Below are positions 1 to 11,800 of a DNA stretch of 64,000 bases, piece after piece. The notes beneath the pieces were generated by a model, which worked only from the letters and a program-made list of their open reading frames with translations, did not search any database and had not been told where the DNA came from. The translations under genes were made by a program, and so were the position numbers. Source of the DNA: Streptomyces sp. NBC_00083 (GTDB taxonomy: Bacteria; Actinomycetota; Actinomycetes; Streptomycetales; Streptomycetaceae); NCBI RefSeq assembly GCF_026343295.1, contig NZ_JAPELY010000001.1:1736001-1800000 (forward strand), read 5' to 3'. How positions within the stretch are numbered: the stretch's first letter is position 1; every line of letters begins with the position of its first letter.

Positions 1-949
1 TCTCGCCGCCCTGCCACCCGGCCGCGTACTGACCGCGCACGGTGGACTTGCCGAGGTCCTTGGGCAGCCGCACGGCGCCGAGGACCTTGGTCTTCTCCGC
101 CGCGAGCGCGTCCGCGTCGAAGGAGGCGGGCTCCTCCATCGCGGTCAGCGCCATCAGCTGCATCAGGTGGTTCTGGATGACGTCACGGGCCGCGCCGATG
201 CCGTCGTAGTAGCCGGCCCGGCCGCCGATGCCGATGTCCTCGGCCATCGTGATCTGCACGTGGTCGACGTAGGAGCGGTTCCACAGCGGCTCGAACATGG
301 TGTTCGCGAACCGCAGGGCCAGGATGTTCTGAACGGTCTCCTTGCCCAGGTAGTGGTCGATCCGGAAGACCTCGTTGGGCGGGAAGACCTCGTGCACGAC
401 CTGGTTGAGCTCCTCCGCGGAGACCAGGTCGTGGCCGAACGGCTTCTCGATGACCGCGCGGCGCCAGGAGCCGTTCTTCTGGTCGGCGAGCCCGTGCTTC
501 TTGAGCTGCTGGACGACCTTGGGGAAGAACTTCGGCGGCACCGACAGGTAGAAGGCGAAGTTGCCGCCCGTGCCCTGCGCCTTGTCGAGCTCCTGGATCG
601 TGGACTTCAGGGTCTCGAACGCGTCGTCGTCGTCGAAGTCGCCCTGGACGAAGCGCATCCCCTGGATGAGCTGCTGCCAGACCTCCTCGCGGAACGGCGT
701 ACGGGCGTGCGCCTTCACCGCGTCGTGGACCTCCTGAGCGAAGTCCTCGTCCTGCCACTCGCGGCGGGCGAAGCCGATCAGGGAGAAGCCCGGCGGCAGC
801 AGACCCCGGTTGGCGAGGTCGTAGACAGCGGGCATCAACTTTTTACGGGACAAATCGCCCGTGACGCCGAAGATCACCAGGCCCGACGGCCCCGCGATGC
901 GCGGGAGCCGTCGGTCTGCGGCGTCACGCAGCGGATTGCTGCTTGACAA
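1..949 (-). CDS. zwf: Glucose-6-phosphate dehydrogenase, partial (3' end outside window)
   Basis: NADP-dependent oxidation of glucose 6-phosphate, the entry step of the oxidative pentose phosphate pathway; cytosolic. About 316 N-terminal residues are present, of roughly 500 usual. The start is TTG at 949-947, reading L-SSSNPLRDAADRRLPRIAG. The nucleotide-binding stretch FGVTGDLSRKKLMPA follows, and later the substrate-site block RIDHYLGKE, both family hallmarks. The TTG lies 3 nt after the tal stop (953) and uses the GGAGG in the last tal codons as ribosome binding site. It is therefore the third gene of a tkt-tal-zwf operon and is translationally linked to tal. The C-terminal third lies beyond base 1, so intactness cannot be judged. 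Confidence 0.95.
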   Translation of the reverse strand, partial: MSSSNPLRDAADRRLPRIAGPSGLVIFGVTGDLSRKKLMPAVYDLANRGLLPPGFSLIGFARREWQDEDFAQEVHDAVKAHARTPFREEVWQQLIQGMRFVQGDFDDDDAFETLKSTIQELDKAQGTGGNFAFYLSVPPKFFPKVVQQLKKHGLADQKNGSWRRAVIEKPFGHDLVSAEELNQVVHEVFPPNEVFRIDHYLGKETVQNILALRFANTMFEPLWNRSYVDHVQITMAEDIGIGGRAGYYDGIGAARDVIQNHLMQLMALTAMEEPASFDADALAAEKTKVLGAVRLPKDLGKSTVRGQYAAGWQGGE

Positions 950-952
950 GAT

Positions 953-2071
953 TTACGCCTCCGAGGGTGCGAGGCGCTTGAGCTCCGCCTCGGTGGACTT
1001 GAGCAGGTCGTTCCAGGCGCCTTCGAACTTCTCGACGCCCTCGTCCTCGAGGAGCTGCACGACCTCGTCGTAGGAGATCCCCAGCTTCTCGACGGCGTCG
1101 AGTTCCGCGCGGGACTGCTCGTACGTGCCGGTCACCGTGTCGCCGGTGATCTGCCCGTGGTCGGCGGTCGCCTCCATGGTGGCTTCCGGCATGGTGTTGA
1201 CCGTGTTGGGTGCCACCAGGTCGTCCACGTACAGGGTGTCCTTGTACGCCTTGTCCTTGACGCCCGTCGAGGCCCACAGCGGGCGCTGCTTGTTGGCGTG
1301 CGCCTTGTCCAGCGCGGCCCAGCGGTCGGAGGAGAAGACCTCCTCGTACGCCTGGTAGGCGAGGCGCGCGTTGGCGAGACCGGCCTTGCCGCGGGCGGCC
1401 TTGGCCTCGTCGGTGCCGAGCGCGTCGATCCGCTTGTCGATCTCGGTGTCCACACGGGACACGAAGAAGGACGCCACCGAGTGGATCTTCGACAGGTCGA
1501 GGCCGCGCTCCTTGGCCTTCTCCAGGCCGGAGAGGTAGGCGTCCATGACCTCGCGGTAGCGCTCGAGCGAGAAGATCAGCGTGACGTTGACGCTGATGCC
1601 GAGACCGATGGTCTCGGCGATCGCCGGCAGACCCGCCTTGGTGGCCGGGATCTTGATGAGCGTGTTCGGCCGGTCCACCAGCCACGCCAGCTGCTTGGCC
1701 TCGGCGACCGTCGCCCGGGTGTTGTGCGCCAGGCGCGGGTCGACCTCGATGGACACCCGGCCGTCCTGGCCCTCGGTGGCGTCGAAGACCGGGCGCAGGA
1801 TGTCGGCGGCGTCCCTCACGTCAGCCGTCGTGATCATGCGGATGGCCTCTTCGACGGTCACCTTGCGGGCCGCGAGGTCGGTCAACTGGGTGTCGTAGCC
1901 GTCACCCTGGCTGATCGCCTTCTGGAAGATCGACGGGTTGGTGGTGACACCGACCACGTGCGACTGGTCGATCAGCTCGGCCAGGTTGCCGGACGTGATC
2001 CGCTTGCGCGACAGGTCGTCGAGCCAGATCGCGACGCCTTCGTCGGAGAGGCGCTTGAGTGCGTCTGTCAT
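953..2071 (-). CDS. tal: Transaldolase
   Basis: Transfers the dihydroxyacetone unit of sedoheptulose 7-phosphate to glyceraldehyde 3-phosphate in the non-oxidative pentose phosphate pathway. 372 aa, matching the long actinobacterial transaldolase (TalB group 2). The ATG at 2071 begins [20 protein letters not shown] and is preceded by AGGAG. Family blocks seen: [12 protein letters not shown] near residue 45 and the Schiff-base lysine region [14 protein letters not shown] near residue 140. An open frame continues upstream into tkt but carries no family similarity, so the internal ATG is the start. It is the middle gene between tkt (36 nt upstream) and zwf (3 nt downstream). Confidence 0.96.
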   Translation of the reverse strand: MTDALKRLSDEGVAIWLDDLSRKRITSGNLAELIDQSHVVGVTTNPSIFQKAISQGDGYDTQLTDLAARKVTVEEAIRMITTADVRDAADILRPVFDATEGQDGRVSIEVDPRLAHNTRATVAEAKQLAWLVDRPNTLIKIPATKAGLPAIAETIGLGISVNVTLIFSLERYREVMDAYLSGLEKAKERGLDLSKIHSVASFFVSRVDTEIDKRIDALGTDEAKAARGKAGLANARLAYQAYEEVFSSDRWAALDKAHANKQRPLWASTGVKDKAYKDTLYVDDLVAPNTVNTMPEATMEATADHGQITGDTVTGTYEQSRAELDAVEKLGISYDEVVQLLEDEGVEKFEGAWNDLLKSTEAELKRLAPSEA

Positions 2072-2106
2072 GAGAAATGCATCTCCTACTAGTTCGTATA
2101 CCGGCG

Positions 2107-4209
<2,103 letters not shown>

Positions 4210-4522
4210 CCTGAGTCAGGGCTCCTCTCCACATGTCGTATCCCGGTGACTGAGGGCGCACCGGGCGTTGTCGAGCCTACCCCCGCAGGAACGCTCATTT
4301 TTTCGACTGACTGCACGTTGAGACGGACACGTCCAGGGTGCCGGGGACCGGCGAAATCCGCCTCCCGACGAACCATCCCCAACACGACCCCACCCCCGGG
4401 GATGGCGGCGTATGGGCAACGTCTAGAGTGGCGTGGTACGCGCAAGTCTTTACCGGGCCTTCACGTCCGGGAACGTCCCGGATTACCGGGGACTTGCTGG
4501 GAATTCTCTGTCAGGGGTGTGC
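4210..4522. promoter_or_regulatory. tkt / ctaB divergent intergenic region
   Basis: 313 bp between two divergent genes, so it must contain both promoters. Candidate -10 elements are TAGAGT near 4423 for ctaB and, on the minus strand, TAGGCT near 4275 for tkt. Neither has a convincing -35, so these are weak. A CCTGAGTCAGG palindrome (4210-4220) lies between the tkt ribosome binding site and its start. No small gene is supported here. Confidence 0.35.
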
Positions 4523-5470
4523 GTGACGGCCGTCGAGTCCCGACCCGCAGGGGTCGTCTTGACTCCCAGCCCGGGGGGCCATCGGCCATTCGGGGCCCGC
4601 GTCAAGGCCTTCGTGGCGCTGACCAAGCCACGGATCATCGAACTGCTCCTCATCACCACCATTCCGGTGATGTTCCTGGCCGAGCAGGGCGTTCCCCCAC
4701 TGTGGCTGGTCTTCGCCACCACACTGGGCGGGTACCTCTCGGCGGGCGGCGCAAACGCCCTGAACATGTACATCGACCGCGACATCGACGCGCTGATGGA
4801 CCGAACCTCCCAGCGTCCGCTGGTGACGGGCATGGTCTCGCCGCGTGAGTGCCTGGTCTTCGGCATCTCGCTCGCCGTCTTCTCGACGCTGTGGTTCGGG
4901 CTGCTCGTCAACTGGCTCTCGGCCGCCCTGTCGCTCGGCGCGCTGCTCTTCTACGTCGTCGTGTACACGATGATCCTCAAGCGCCGGACCTCGCAGAACA
5001 TCGTGTGGGGCGGCATCGCGGGCTGCCTGCCGGTGCTCATCGGCTGGTCCTCGGTCACCGATTCGATGTCGTGGGCGCCGATCATCCTGTTCCTCGTCAT
5101 GTTCTTCTGGACGCCGCCGCACTACTGGCCGCTGTCCATGAAGGTCAGGGAGGACTACGCCCGGGTCGGCGTGCCGATGCTGCCGGTGGTCGCCTCCAAC
5201 AAGGTCGTGGCCCGTCAGATCGTGCTCTACAGCTGGGTGATGGTCGCCGTCTCGCTGCTGCTGACCCCGCTCGGCTACACGGGCTGGTTCTACACGGTGG
5301 TCGCCGTCGTCTCCGGCGGCTGGTGGCTGTGGGAGGCGCACGCGCTCCAGTCCCGTGCCAAGCACGAGGCGACCGGCACCAAGCTGAAGGAGATGCGCCT
5401 CTTCCACTGGTCCATCACCTACGTGTCGCTGCTGTTCGTGGCCGTCGCGGTGGACCCGTTCCTGCGCTGA
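4523..5470 (+). CDS. ctaB: Protoheme IX farnesyltransferase (heme O synthase)
   Basis: UbiA-family membrane prenyltransferase that farnesylates heme b to heme O for cytochrome c oxidase. 315 aa with about eight hydrophobic segments. The substrate motif [20 protein letters not shown] (residues ~80-100) carries the family NxxxDxxxD. A second loop, [14 protein letters not shown], follows. The open frame extends to an ATG at 4433, but family similarity begins after the GTG at 4523 ([11 protein letters not shown]), which has AGGGG upstream. Heme A synthase ctaA lies 2.6 kb downstream on the other strand, so both heme A steps are encoded in this region. A strong hairpin follows the stop. Confidence 0.95.
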   Translation: MTAVESRPAGVVLTPSPGGHRPFGARVKAFVALTKPRIIELLLITTIPVMFLAEQGVPPLWLVFATTLGGYLSAGGANALNMYIDRDIDALMDRTSQRPLVTGMVSPRECLVFGISLAVFSTLWFGLLVNWLSAALSLGALLFYVVVYTMILKRRTSQNIVWGGIAGCLPVLIGWSSVTDSMSWAPIILFLVMFFWTPPHYWPLSMKVREDYARVGVPMLPVVASNKVVARQIVLYSWVMVAVSLLLTPLGYTGWFYTVVAVVSGGWWLWEAHALQSRAKHEATGTKLKEMRLFHWSITYVSLLFVAVAVDPFLR

Positions 5471-5488
5471 CCCCCGCATACGCACCAG

Positions 5489-5520
5489 GAGGGGCCAGTG
5501 GCGCAAGCCACTGGCCCCTC
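5489..5520 (+). terminator. Rho-independent-type hairpin after ctaB
   Basis: Perfect 14-bp stem (5489-5502 with 5507-5520, GAGGGGCCAGTGGC and its complement) closed by a GCAA tetraloop and followed by TTCTCGCT. It lies 18 nt after the ctaB stop and just before the next promoter. Confidence 0.85.
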
Positions 5521-5558
5521 TTCTCGCTCCCGGAACTACCCGCTAGTAGCATCGCGGC

Positions 5559-5900
5559 ATGGCAGACACCCAGGTTGACGAGAAGCAGGCCGCGAAGGCC
5601 GAACGGCACGCGGCCAGGCTGGCCCGCCAGATCGGCTCCTTCGCCAAGGAACACGGCGGCGCCGAGGGCCAGATCGCGTACATCGGCCAGAAGGGCGCCC
5701 GCATCGTCCTGGTCGGCGAGGACGGCGGCTGGGGCGACCTGGTGGCCCCCACCCGCGCCGTCGCGCTGAGCGCCGTCGAGAAGTCCGGGATCACCGTCCA
5801 CGAGGACTTCGACGGGGAGTTCGCCGCCAAGGTGAAGACCGGCCCGTACGAGTGGAGCCGCATGGCCGGCATCCAGCTCGGCGGTCCGAAGAACAGCTGA
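5559..5900 (+). CDS. Small conserved soluble protein of unknown function
   Basis: 113 aa, begins MADTQVDEKQAAKAERHAAR. Residues 1-30 are a charged Lys/Arg/Glu-rich helix, followed by a mixed alpha/beta part (IAYIGQKGARIVLVGEDGGWGDLVAP). No signal peptide, membrane segment or cysteine. I recognise it only as a conserved streptomycete hypothetical protein next to ctaB. The upstream sequence has TAGCAT (5547-5552) ending 6 nt before the ATG and no Shine-Dalgarno, so it is probably a leaderless transcript. It sits after the ctaB terminator and is therefore transcribed alone. Confidence 0.8.
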   Translation: MADTQVDEKQAAKAERHAARLARQIGSFAKEHGGAEGQIAYIGQKGARIVLVGEDGGWGDLVAPTRAVALSAVEKSGITVHEDFDGEFAAKVKTGPYEWSRMAGIQLGGPKNS

Positions 5901-5976
5901 GCGGCAGCCGATCAATACCGATCCGGGGCTCACCCGTTAGGAGGGGTACAAGCGCGTCCACCCCAGGGAGCCCCGG

Positions 5977-7065
5977 ATGATCGACACCCCGACCCTGGTG
6001 GACCAGTACTGCCACGGCATCCTGCGCACCGAACTCGGCCTCGGCACCTTCGAGACGGCGCTCGGCCGCACCGGGACGCTCCCCGCGCCCGGCACCACCT
6101 TCTTCGACACCCAGACCGGCTTCGCGGTACGCCGCTGGTGCCCCCCGCTCCTCGGCCTCGAACCGCACTGCCCTCCGGCCCGCTATCTGGCCCGCCGCCG
6201 CGAGCTCGGCGTACTGGAGTCGGGCAGACGCCTGCTGAGGGGCTCGGGAGTCTCCACCTATCTGGTGGACACCGGGCTGCCCGGCGACCTCACCGCGCCG
6301 CACGAGATCGCCGCGGCGGGCGCCGCAGACGCCCATGAGATCGTCCGCCTCGAACTCCTCGCGGAGCAGGTCGCCGACACCTCGGGGACCGTCGAGTCCT
6401 TCCTCGCCAACCTCGCCGAGGCCGTGCACACCGCGGCGCACTCGGCCATCGCCTTCGCCTCGGTCGCCGGCGTACGCGAAGGCCTCGACCCGGAGCCGCC
6501 GGGCCCGGGGGAGGTGCGCGGCGCGGCCGGACGGTGGCTCGCGGGCCGCCGCAAACACGACCGCCTCGACGACCCCGTCCTCCTGCGCCACCTGCTGTGG
6601 AGCGCCGTCGCCTGCGGCCGCCCGCTCCAGCTCCAGGTGGGCATGGCCGACCCGATGCCGCTCGCCGGATTCGCGGACGCGACGGCCGGGCTCGGCACCG
6701 ACCTGGTGCTGCTCCACGGCTATCCGTACCACCGCCAGGCCGCGCATCTGGCCGGTCTCCACCCGCATGTGTACGCGGATGTCGGGCCCGCCCTGGTGCG
6801 CACCGGCGCCCGCGCCGCCGCCGTCCTGGCGGAAATCCTGGAGCTGGCCCCGTTCGGGAAACTGCTCTACTCCAGCGGGGCGTGCGGGCTGCCCGAGCTG
6901 CACGTGGTGGGCGCGCGGCTGTTCGCGGAGGCGCTCGGCCGGGTCCTCGGCGACTGGGTCGGCGAGGGCGCGTGGTCGCGCGCGGACGCGCAGCGGGTGG
7001 CGGGGATGATCGCGGCGGGCAACGCGCGGCGGGTCTACGGACTGCCGGACCCGGCGCAGCCCTGA
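5977..7065 (+). CDS. Amidohydrolase-family (FluG/Amidohydro_2-like) metal-dependent hydrolase
   Basis: 362 aa. Begins with LVDQYCHGIL, the DxYCHG form of the first metal-binding strand, contains VLLHGYPYHRQAAHLAGLHPHVYAD in the middle, and ends with YSSGACGLPELHVVGARLF. This is typical of FluG-type/Amidohydro_2 TIM-barrel hydrolases or decarboxylases. The substrate is unknown. No signal peptide, so cytosolic. The ATG is preceded by CAGGGAG at good spacing. It stands alone between two hairpins and converges on ctaA. Confidence 0.85.
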   Translation: MIDTPTLVDQYCHGILRTELGLGTFETALGRTGTLPAPGTTFFDTQTGFAVRRWCPPLLGLEPHCPPARYLARRRELGVLESGRRLLRGSGVSTYLVDTGLPGDLTAPHEIAAAGAADAHEIVRLELLAEQVADTSGTVESFLANLAEAVHTAAHSAIAFASVAGVREGLDPEPPGPGEVRGAAGRWLAGRRKHDRLDDPVLLRHLLWSAVACGRPLQLQVGMADPMPLAGFADATAGLGTDLVLLHGYPYHRQAAHLAGLHPHVYADVGPALVRTGARAAAVLAEILELAPFGKLLYSSGACGLPELHVVGARLFAEALGRVLGDWVGEGAWSRADAQRVAGMIAAGNARRVYGLPDPAQP

Positions 7066-7092
7066 ACGCCCGCGCGGGGGCGGGCGTTCAGG
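7061..7092. terminator. Bidirectional hairpin between amidohydrolase and ctaA
   Basis: 13-bp perfect stem (7061-7073 with 7080-7092, CCTGAACGCCCGC and complement) with a 6-nt loop. It begins at the last codons of the amidohydrolase gene, overlapping its stop, and lies 49 bp from the ctaA stop, so it can serve both convergent genes. Confidence 0.75.
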
Positions 7093-7140
7093 GGTGACGC
7101 GGAGAGGACCCCCGGTACGGGGACGCGGGGCTCCGGACGG

Positions 7141-8136
7141 TCAGGCGTGGCTCAGCGCGGAGTCGGCCTGGGCCGGGACATCGGCCGTGAGCTCCGGCCG
7201 CTCGCGCAGCGAGAGCAGTACGCGCAGCACGGCGATCCACACCAGGCACGAGCCCAGCATGTGCAGGCCCACCAGGATCTCGGGCGTCTTGAGGAAGTAC
7301 TGGACGTACCCGATGACGCCCTGACCCATCAGCACCAGGAACAGATCGCGGGCACGGGCGCGCGGCCCGGGGGGCGCGTCGACCGCCTTGAGGACGAACC
7401 ACAGGGCGACGGAGAGCGCCACGACGATCCAGGCGAGGTCCGCGTGCAGCTGCGTGATCATCGTCCAGTCGAGCGGGATGCGCGGCACGTCCTTGGAGTC
7501 GCCGGGGTGGCGGCCGGTGCCGGTGACGACCGTGCCGACCGCGATGAGCGCGGCCGACGCGCCCACCAGGAGCCAGGTCAGCTGGGCAACCGCCTTGCCC
7601 ACCAAGGGCCTTGGCGCGCCGTCGCCCTCCTGGGTGCGCTGCCAGGTGACGACGGCGACCGCGATGAGCGCGCTGGAGAGCAGGAAGTGGGCGGCCACCG
7701 TATAGGGGTTGAGGCCGACCAGGACGACGATGCCGCCGAGGATCGCGTTGCCCATGACCACCCAGAACTGCACCCAGCCGAGCCGGGTCAGCGGGCGCCG
7801 CCAGGGCTTCGCGGAGCGGGCCGCGATGATGGCCCAGCCGACCGCGGCACACAGCACGTAGGTGAGCATGCGGTTGGTGAACTCGATGGCCCCGCGGAAG
7901 CCCATCTCGCTGGTGGCGGTGAGGCTGTCGGCGGTGCACTTGGGCCAGGTGGGGCAGCCGAGCCCCGAGCCGGTGAGCCGGACCGCGCCGCCGGTCACCA
8001 CGATGGCGACGGCCATGACGAGGGCGGCGAGGGCCGCGCGCCGCACGATCGCGGGGGAGGCGGTCCAACGCTCCGCGATGAAGAGAAGCGGATTGCGGGC
8101 CGCTGCGGTCACATCGGCGCGGGTCACTTTCGGCAT
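7141..8136 (-). CDS. ctaA: Heme A synthase (COX15/CtaA family)
   Basis: Membrane monooxygenase that converts heme O to heme A for aa3-type oxidase. 331 aa with about eight transmembrane segments and the heme-ligand histidines of the family (EFTNRMLTYV, AAHFLLSS, TQLHADLAW, LVGLHMLGS). It carries the extracytoplasmic Cys pair region LGCPTWPKC near residue 50, typical of the Gram-positive type. An ATG at 8166 would add ten residues. I prefer the ATG at 8136 (MPKVTRADVTAAARNP) because a TACGAT -10 hexamer ends exactly 7 nt before it, the pattern of leaderless starts. It works with CtaB, 2.6 kb away. Confidence 0.93.
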   Translation of the reverse strand: MPKVTRADVTAAARNPLLFIAERWTASPAIVRRAALAALVMAVAIVVTGGAVRLTGSGLGCPTWPKCTADSLTATSEMGFRGAIEFTNRMLTYVLCAAVGWAIIAARSAKPWRRPLTRLGWVQFWVVMGNAILGGIVVLVGLNPYTVAAHFLLSSALIAVAVVTWQRTQEGDGAPRPLVGKAVAQLTWLLVGASAALIAVGTVVTGTGRHPGDSKDVPRIPLDWTMITQLHADLAWIVVALSVALWFVLKAVDAPPGPRARARDLFLVLMGQGVIGYVQYFLKTPEILVGLHMLGSCLVWIAVLRVLLSLRERPELTADVPAQADSALSHA

Positions 8137-8190
8137 GGGGCCTATCGTAGGCGCCCGTTTGTGCATGTTTTCACTAGGGGGCCCCGCCGT

Positions 8191-8224
8191 GCCCGGACGG
8201 GAGGAAAGTCACTCCCGACCGGGC
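8191..8224 (-). terminator. Hairpin between ABC exporter genes and ctaA
   Basis: Imperfect stem 8191-8203 with 8212-8224 (GCCCGG/CCGGGC and CGGGAG/CTCCCG around one A-A mismatch), 8-nt loop. It lies downstream of the permease stop (8310) and upstream of ctaA on the same strand, so it likely ends the exporter transcript. Confidence 0.6.
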
Positions 8225-8229
8225 CCGCG

Positions 8230-8273
8230 GCGCACTCCCCGGGCGCTCCCTGCGCACTCCTCGGACGCTCCCC
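8230..8273. repeat. 22-bp imperfect tandem duplication
   Basis: Two adjacent 22-bp units, 8230-8251 and 8252-8273, of the form GCGCACTCCYCGGRCGCTCCCY. They lie between the exporter stop and the hairpin. Confidence 0.6.
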
Positions 8274-8309
8274 GCGCGTGTCCGGTGCACGTCCGGGCTC
8301 GCTCCCGGC

Positions 8310-9073
8310 TCACTCCCAGCGGAAGAACTTCGCGGCCGCGCCCAGGCCGAGCACCGCCCACACCGCGAGGATCCCGACGTCGCCCCACGGCATGGCGGCG
8401 CCGCTCTGGAGGACGTCGCGCAGCCCGTCGGAGAGCGCCGAGATGGGCAGCAGATCGAGCACGGACCGTACGCCGCCGGGGAACTTGTCCATCGGCACGA
8501 TGACCCCGCCGGCGACGAGGAGCAGCAGGAACACCAGGTTGGCCGCGGCGAGCGTGGCCTCGGCCTTGAGGGTGCCGGCCATGAGCAGCCCGAGCCCCGA
8601 GAAGGCGGCGGTGCCGAGCACCAGGAGGAGCAGGACCGCGAGCGGGTTGCCGTGCGGGGACCAGCCGAGGGCGAAGGCGATGACGGTGAGCAGGACGACC
8701 TGGAGCACCTCCGTGACGAGCACGGCGAGCGTCTTGGAGGTCATCAGCGCCCAGCGCGGCAGCGGCGACGCGCCGAGCCGCTTGAGCACTCCGTACCGCC
8801 GCTCGAAACCGGTCGCGATGGCCTGGCCGGTGAACGCGGTGGACATGACGGCGAGCGCGAGGATGCCGGGCGCGAGGAAGTCGACGGAGCTGCCCGTACC
8901 GGTGTCGATGATGTCGACGGTCGAGAACAGGACGAGCAGCAGGCTCGGGATGATCACGGTGAGCAGCAGCTGCTCGCCGTTGCGCAGCAGCATCCGCGTC
9001 TCCAGGGCGGTCTGCGCCCCGATCATCCGCCCGAGCGGCGCGGCGCCGGGCTTCGGTGCGTATGTGCCGGTAC

Positions 9074-9077
<4 letters not shown>
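8310..9077 (-). CDS. ABC-2 type exporter permease
   Basis: 255 aa integral membrane protein with six predicted membrane segments (e.g. LLLTVIIPSLLLVLFSTVDII near residue 37, an Ala/Leu-rich block near 130, LVFLLLLVAGGVIVPMD near 180). Overall pattern of ABC-2 / DrrB-type drug and lipid exporters. The ATG at 9077 overlaps the stop of the ATPase gene by 4 nt (ATGA), so the two are translationally coupled. The substrate is not evident. The neighbouring AAC(3)-like gene makes an antibiotic conceivable, but that is inference. Confidence 0.9.
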
Positions 9078-10000
<923 letters not shown>

Positions 10001-10024
10001 GACCGGCAAGTCTAGGCCTGGGTG

Positions 10025-10050
10025 CCGGGTCCCCCGGCGTGGGGGCCCGG
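10025..10050 (-). terminator. Hairpin after the AAC(3)-like gene
   Basis: Stem 10025-10035 with 10041-10050 (CCGGG[T]CCCCC / GGGGGCCCGG, one bulged T) and a 5-nt loop. It is 9 nt downstream of the acetyltransferase stop on the minus strand, separating that gene from the ABC exporter pair. Confidence 0.55.
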
Positions 10051-10058
10051 CGGCCGCT

Positions 10059-10865
10059 TCATCCCTCGTACGGGCGATGGACGGGCAGCCAGCGCGTCGC
10101 GTAGGAGACCGCGTCCCGGACCGGGAACAGGCGGCACACGGCCGCGCCGGCCCGGCCGCGCTCCACGCTCCGCGCGTCCCGTTCGAAGTCGGCGCCCAGC
10201 TCGGCGAAGTCCTCGCTGTCGAGGGCCGTGTCGCGGACGGTGAGCCACTCCCGGCCCCGCGGGGTCGTCGCGGCGAACGACACGTCGACGACGGGGCCGG
10301 GCACCCGGTACTCCGCCAGGTGGAAGGAGGTGCAGGAGCCGAATCCGGCGCCGAGCAGCAGCACCCGGGCGTCCGCTTCCTCCAGGCGGGCCAGCGGGCT
10401 GCGCTCGCCCAGGGCGCAGTCGAGCGGGTGGCCGGCGGTGATCCGCGACGCGCCCGGACCGATCGCGGCGAAGGACGACTGCGGATGGTCGCTGCGCAGC
10501 GCGCCGGGCCAGTTGCGCACGGCCTCGGGTATCACTCCGACGCCGCGGCTGGGGGTGGTGCGCGGGTCGTACGCGGGGAAGGCGCCCCGGATGGTCTCCC
10601 ACCACTCCTCGGGCACGGCGGGGCGACGCCATGGGGCGGGGTCGGAGTTGTCGTTGGAGAAGGCGGGGACCACCAGAGTGCCCGTTTCGCCCAGCGTGTC
10701 GAGAAGAGATTCGACGACCGTGACCACGCCTCCGCAGACCCAGCCGAGCGACTTGAGGGAGGAGTGCACGAGGAGCGTCTCGCCGCGGCGGACGCCGAGC
10801 TCGCGCAGGTCGTGCGTGAGCGAGTCGCGGGTGCACAAAGGGCCGGTCACAGGCGGTGTGGGCAT
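10059..10865 (-). CDS. AAC(3)-family N-acetyltransferase
   Basis: 268 aa antibiotic_NAT fold enzyme. Family blocks: LLVHSSLKSLGWVCGG (residues ~31-46), GETGTLVVPAFS, DPRTTPSRGVGVIPEAVR, and RSDHPQSSFAAIGPGA with the conserved HP-SF-A-G containing the catalytic histidine. Members acetylate the 3-amino group of aminoglycosides with acetyl-CoA, but many chromosomal actinobacterial members have unknown substrates. Resistance is an inference. CAGACT ends 8 nt before the ATG with no Shine-Dalgarno, suggesting a leaderless message. Upstream of, and on the same strand as, the exporter pair. Confidence 0.88.
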   Translation of the reverse strand: MPTPPVTGPLCTRDSLTHDLRELGVRRGETLLVHSSLKSLGWVCGGVVTVVESLLDTLGETGTLVVPAFSNDNSDPAPWRRPAVPEEWWETIRGAFPAYDPRTTPSRGVGVIPEAVRNWPGALRSDHPQSSFAAIGPGASRITAGHPLDCALGERSPLARLEEADARVLLLGAGFGSCTSFHLAEYRVPGPVVDVSFAATTPRGREWLTVRDTALDSEDFAELGADFERDARSVERGRAGAAVCRLFPVRDAVSYATRWLPVHRPYEG

Positions 10866-11047
10866 GGTCGGCGAGTCTGCCGCAGGAGGCTTCCGAGGGC
10901 CACCGAATAACGCGGAACGACCCCGCGCGCTGATCGATCAAAGATCGTTTCCGCAGGTCAGCTTAGGTTCGCCTAAGTGATACACCGCACCGTTCGTGAT
11001 CGCGACGTGGGTTGTCAGGCCCTGAGGAATTACGCAACAATGGTGTT
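10866..11047. promoter_or_regulatory. Intergenic control region upstream of sufR
   Basis: 182 bp between the divergent AAC(3) gene and the suf operon. It holds a TGATCGATCA palindrome (10931-10940), an iron-box-like sequence (10963-10981), and the sufR promoter and operator described separately. Confidence 0.6.
10963..10981 (+). promoter_or_regulatory. DtxR/DmdR-like iron box candidate
   Basis: TTAGGTTCGCCTAAGTGAT agrees with 14 of 19 positions of the DtxR/IdeR consensus TTAGGTTAGCCTAACCTAA, and 13 of the first 14. It also contains the self-complementary CTTAGG-TTCG-CCTAAG. It lies about 30 bp upstream of the proposed sufR -35. Iron-dependent control of suf would be sensible but is unproven. 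Confidence 0.45.
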
Positions 11048-11050
11048 GTG
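11012..11050 (+). promoter_or_regulatory. sufR promoter with SufR-type operator
   Basis: -35 TTGTCA (11012-11017), 18-nt spacer, -10 AACAAT (11036-11041), then 6 nt to the GTG start at 11048, giving a leaderless transcript. The inverted repeat CAAC-N6-GTTG (11035-11048) covers the -10 and the first transcribed base. CAAC-N6-GTTG is the motif established for cyanobacterial SufR, so autorepression of the whole suf operon is the natural reading. Confidence 0.65.
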
Positions 11051-11800
11051 AAAAACGTCGGCGAGGCTCCCCAGGAGGAACTCGCGACCGGTGAGCGGTC
11101 CACCCGCAACCGCGTCGCGCGCTCCATCCTGGACCACGGGCCCTCGACCGCTCAGGACCTCGCGAAGCGCCTCGGCCTCACCCAGGCCGCCGTCCGCCGC
11201 CACCTCGACACGCTCGTCGCCGACGAGGTCGTCGAACCGCGCGAACAGCGCGTCTACGGCGCGCGGACCCGCGGCCGCCCGGCCAAGGTCTTCGCCCTGA
11301 CCGACTGCGGCCGGGACGCCTTCGAGCAGTCCTACGACAAGCTCGCCGTCGACGCCCTGCACTGGATCGAGCAGTCCGCGGGCGGCGGCGCGGCCGGCGA
11401 GGAAGCCGTCGCGGCGTTCGCGCGGGCCCGCGTCGAGGCTCAAGCCGGGGCGTACCGGGACGCGATCGAGGCAGCGGAGCCTGAGGAGCGGACCCAAGCC
11501 CTGGCCAAGGCCTTGAGCGCCGACGGGTACGCTGCTACGGCGCGCAGCGCACCTCTTCCGCAGCGGGGCGAGCAGCTGTGCCAGCACCACTGCCCGGTCG
11601 CCCACGCCGCCGAGCGGTACCCGCAGCTGTGCGAGGCGGAGACGGAGTTCTTCTCCCGCCTCCTGGGAACACATGTGCAGCGCCTGGCGACGATCGCCCA
11701 CGGCGACGGCGTCTGCACCACGTTCATCCCGCACGGCGCGCCACCACAGACCACACACCAGCAAGCATCTGCAAGCACGGCCGGGAGGAACCCCGCATGA
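11048..11800 (+). CDS. sufR: SufR-type Fe-S-sensing transcriptional repressor
   Basis: 250 aa. The N-terminal winged helix (residues ~17-85; [20 protein letters not shown]) is DeoR/ArsR-like. The C-terminal part carries four cysteines, C178, C182, C195 and C223, in CQHHC...LC...GVCTTF, the cluster-binding arrangement of SufR. Known family role: holo-repressor of suf genes that releases DNA when its cluster is lost. The GTG at 11048 ([10 protein letters not shown]) is chosen over a TTG at 11012, because the latter is used by the -35. Its stop overlaps sufB (ATGA), so it is the first gene of the suf operon. Confidence 0.93.
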   Translation: MKNVGEAPQEELATGERSTRNRVARSILDHGPSTAQDLAKRLGLTQAAVRRHLDTLVADEVVEPREQRVYGARTRGRPAKVFALTDCGRDAFEQSYDKLAVDALHWIEQSAGGGAAGEEAVAAFARARVEAQAGAYRDAIEAAEPEERTQALAKALSADGYAATARSAPLPQRGEQLCQHHCPVAHAAERYPQLCEAETEFFSRLLGTHVQRLATIAHGDGVCTTFIPHGAPPQTTHQQASASTAGRNPA

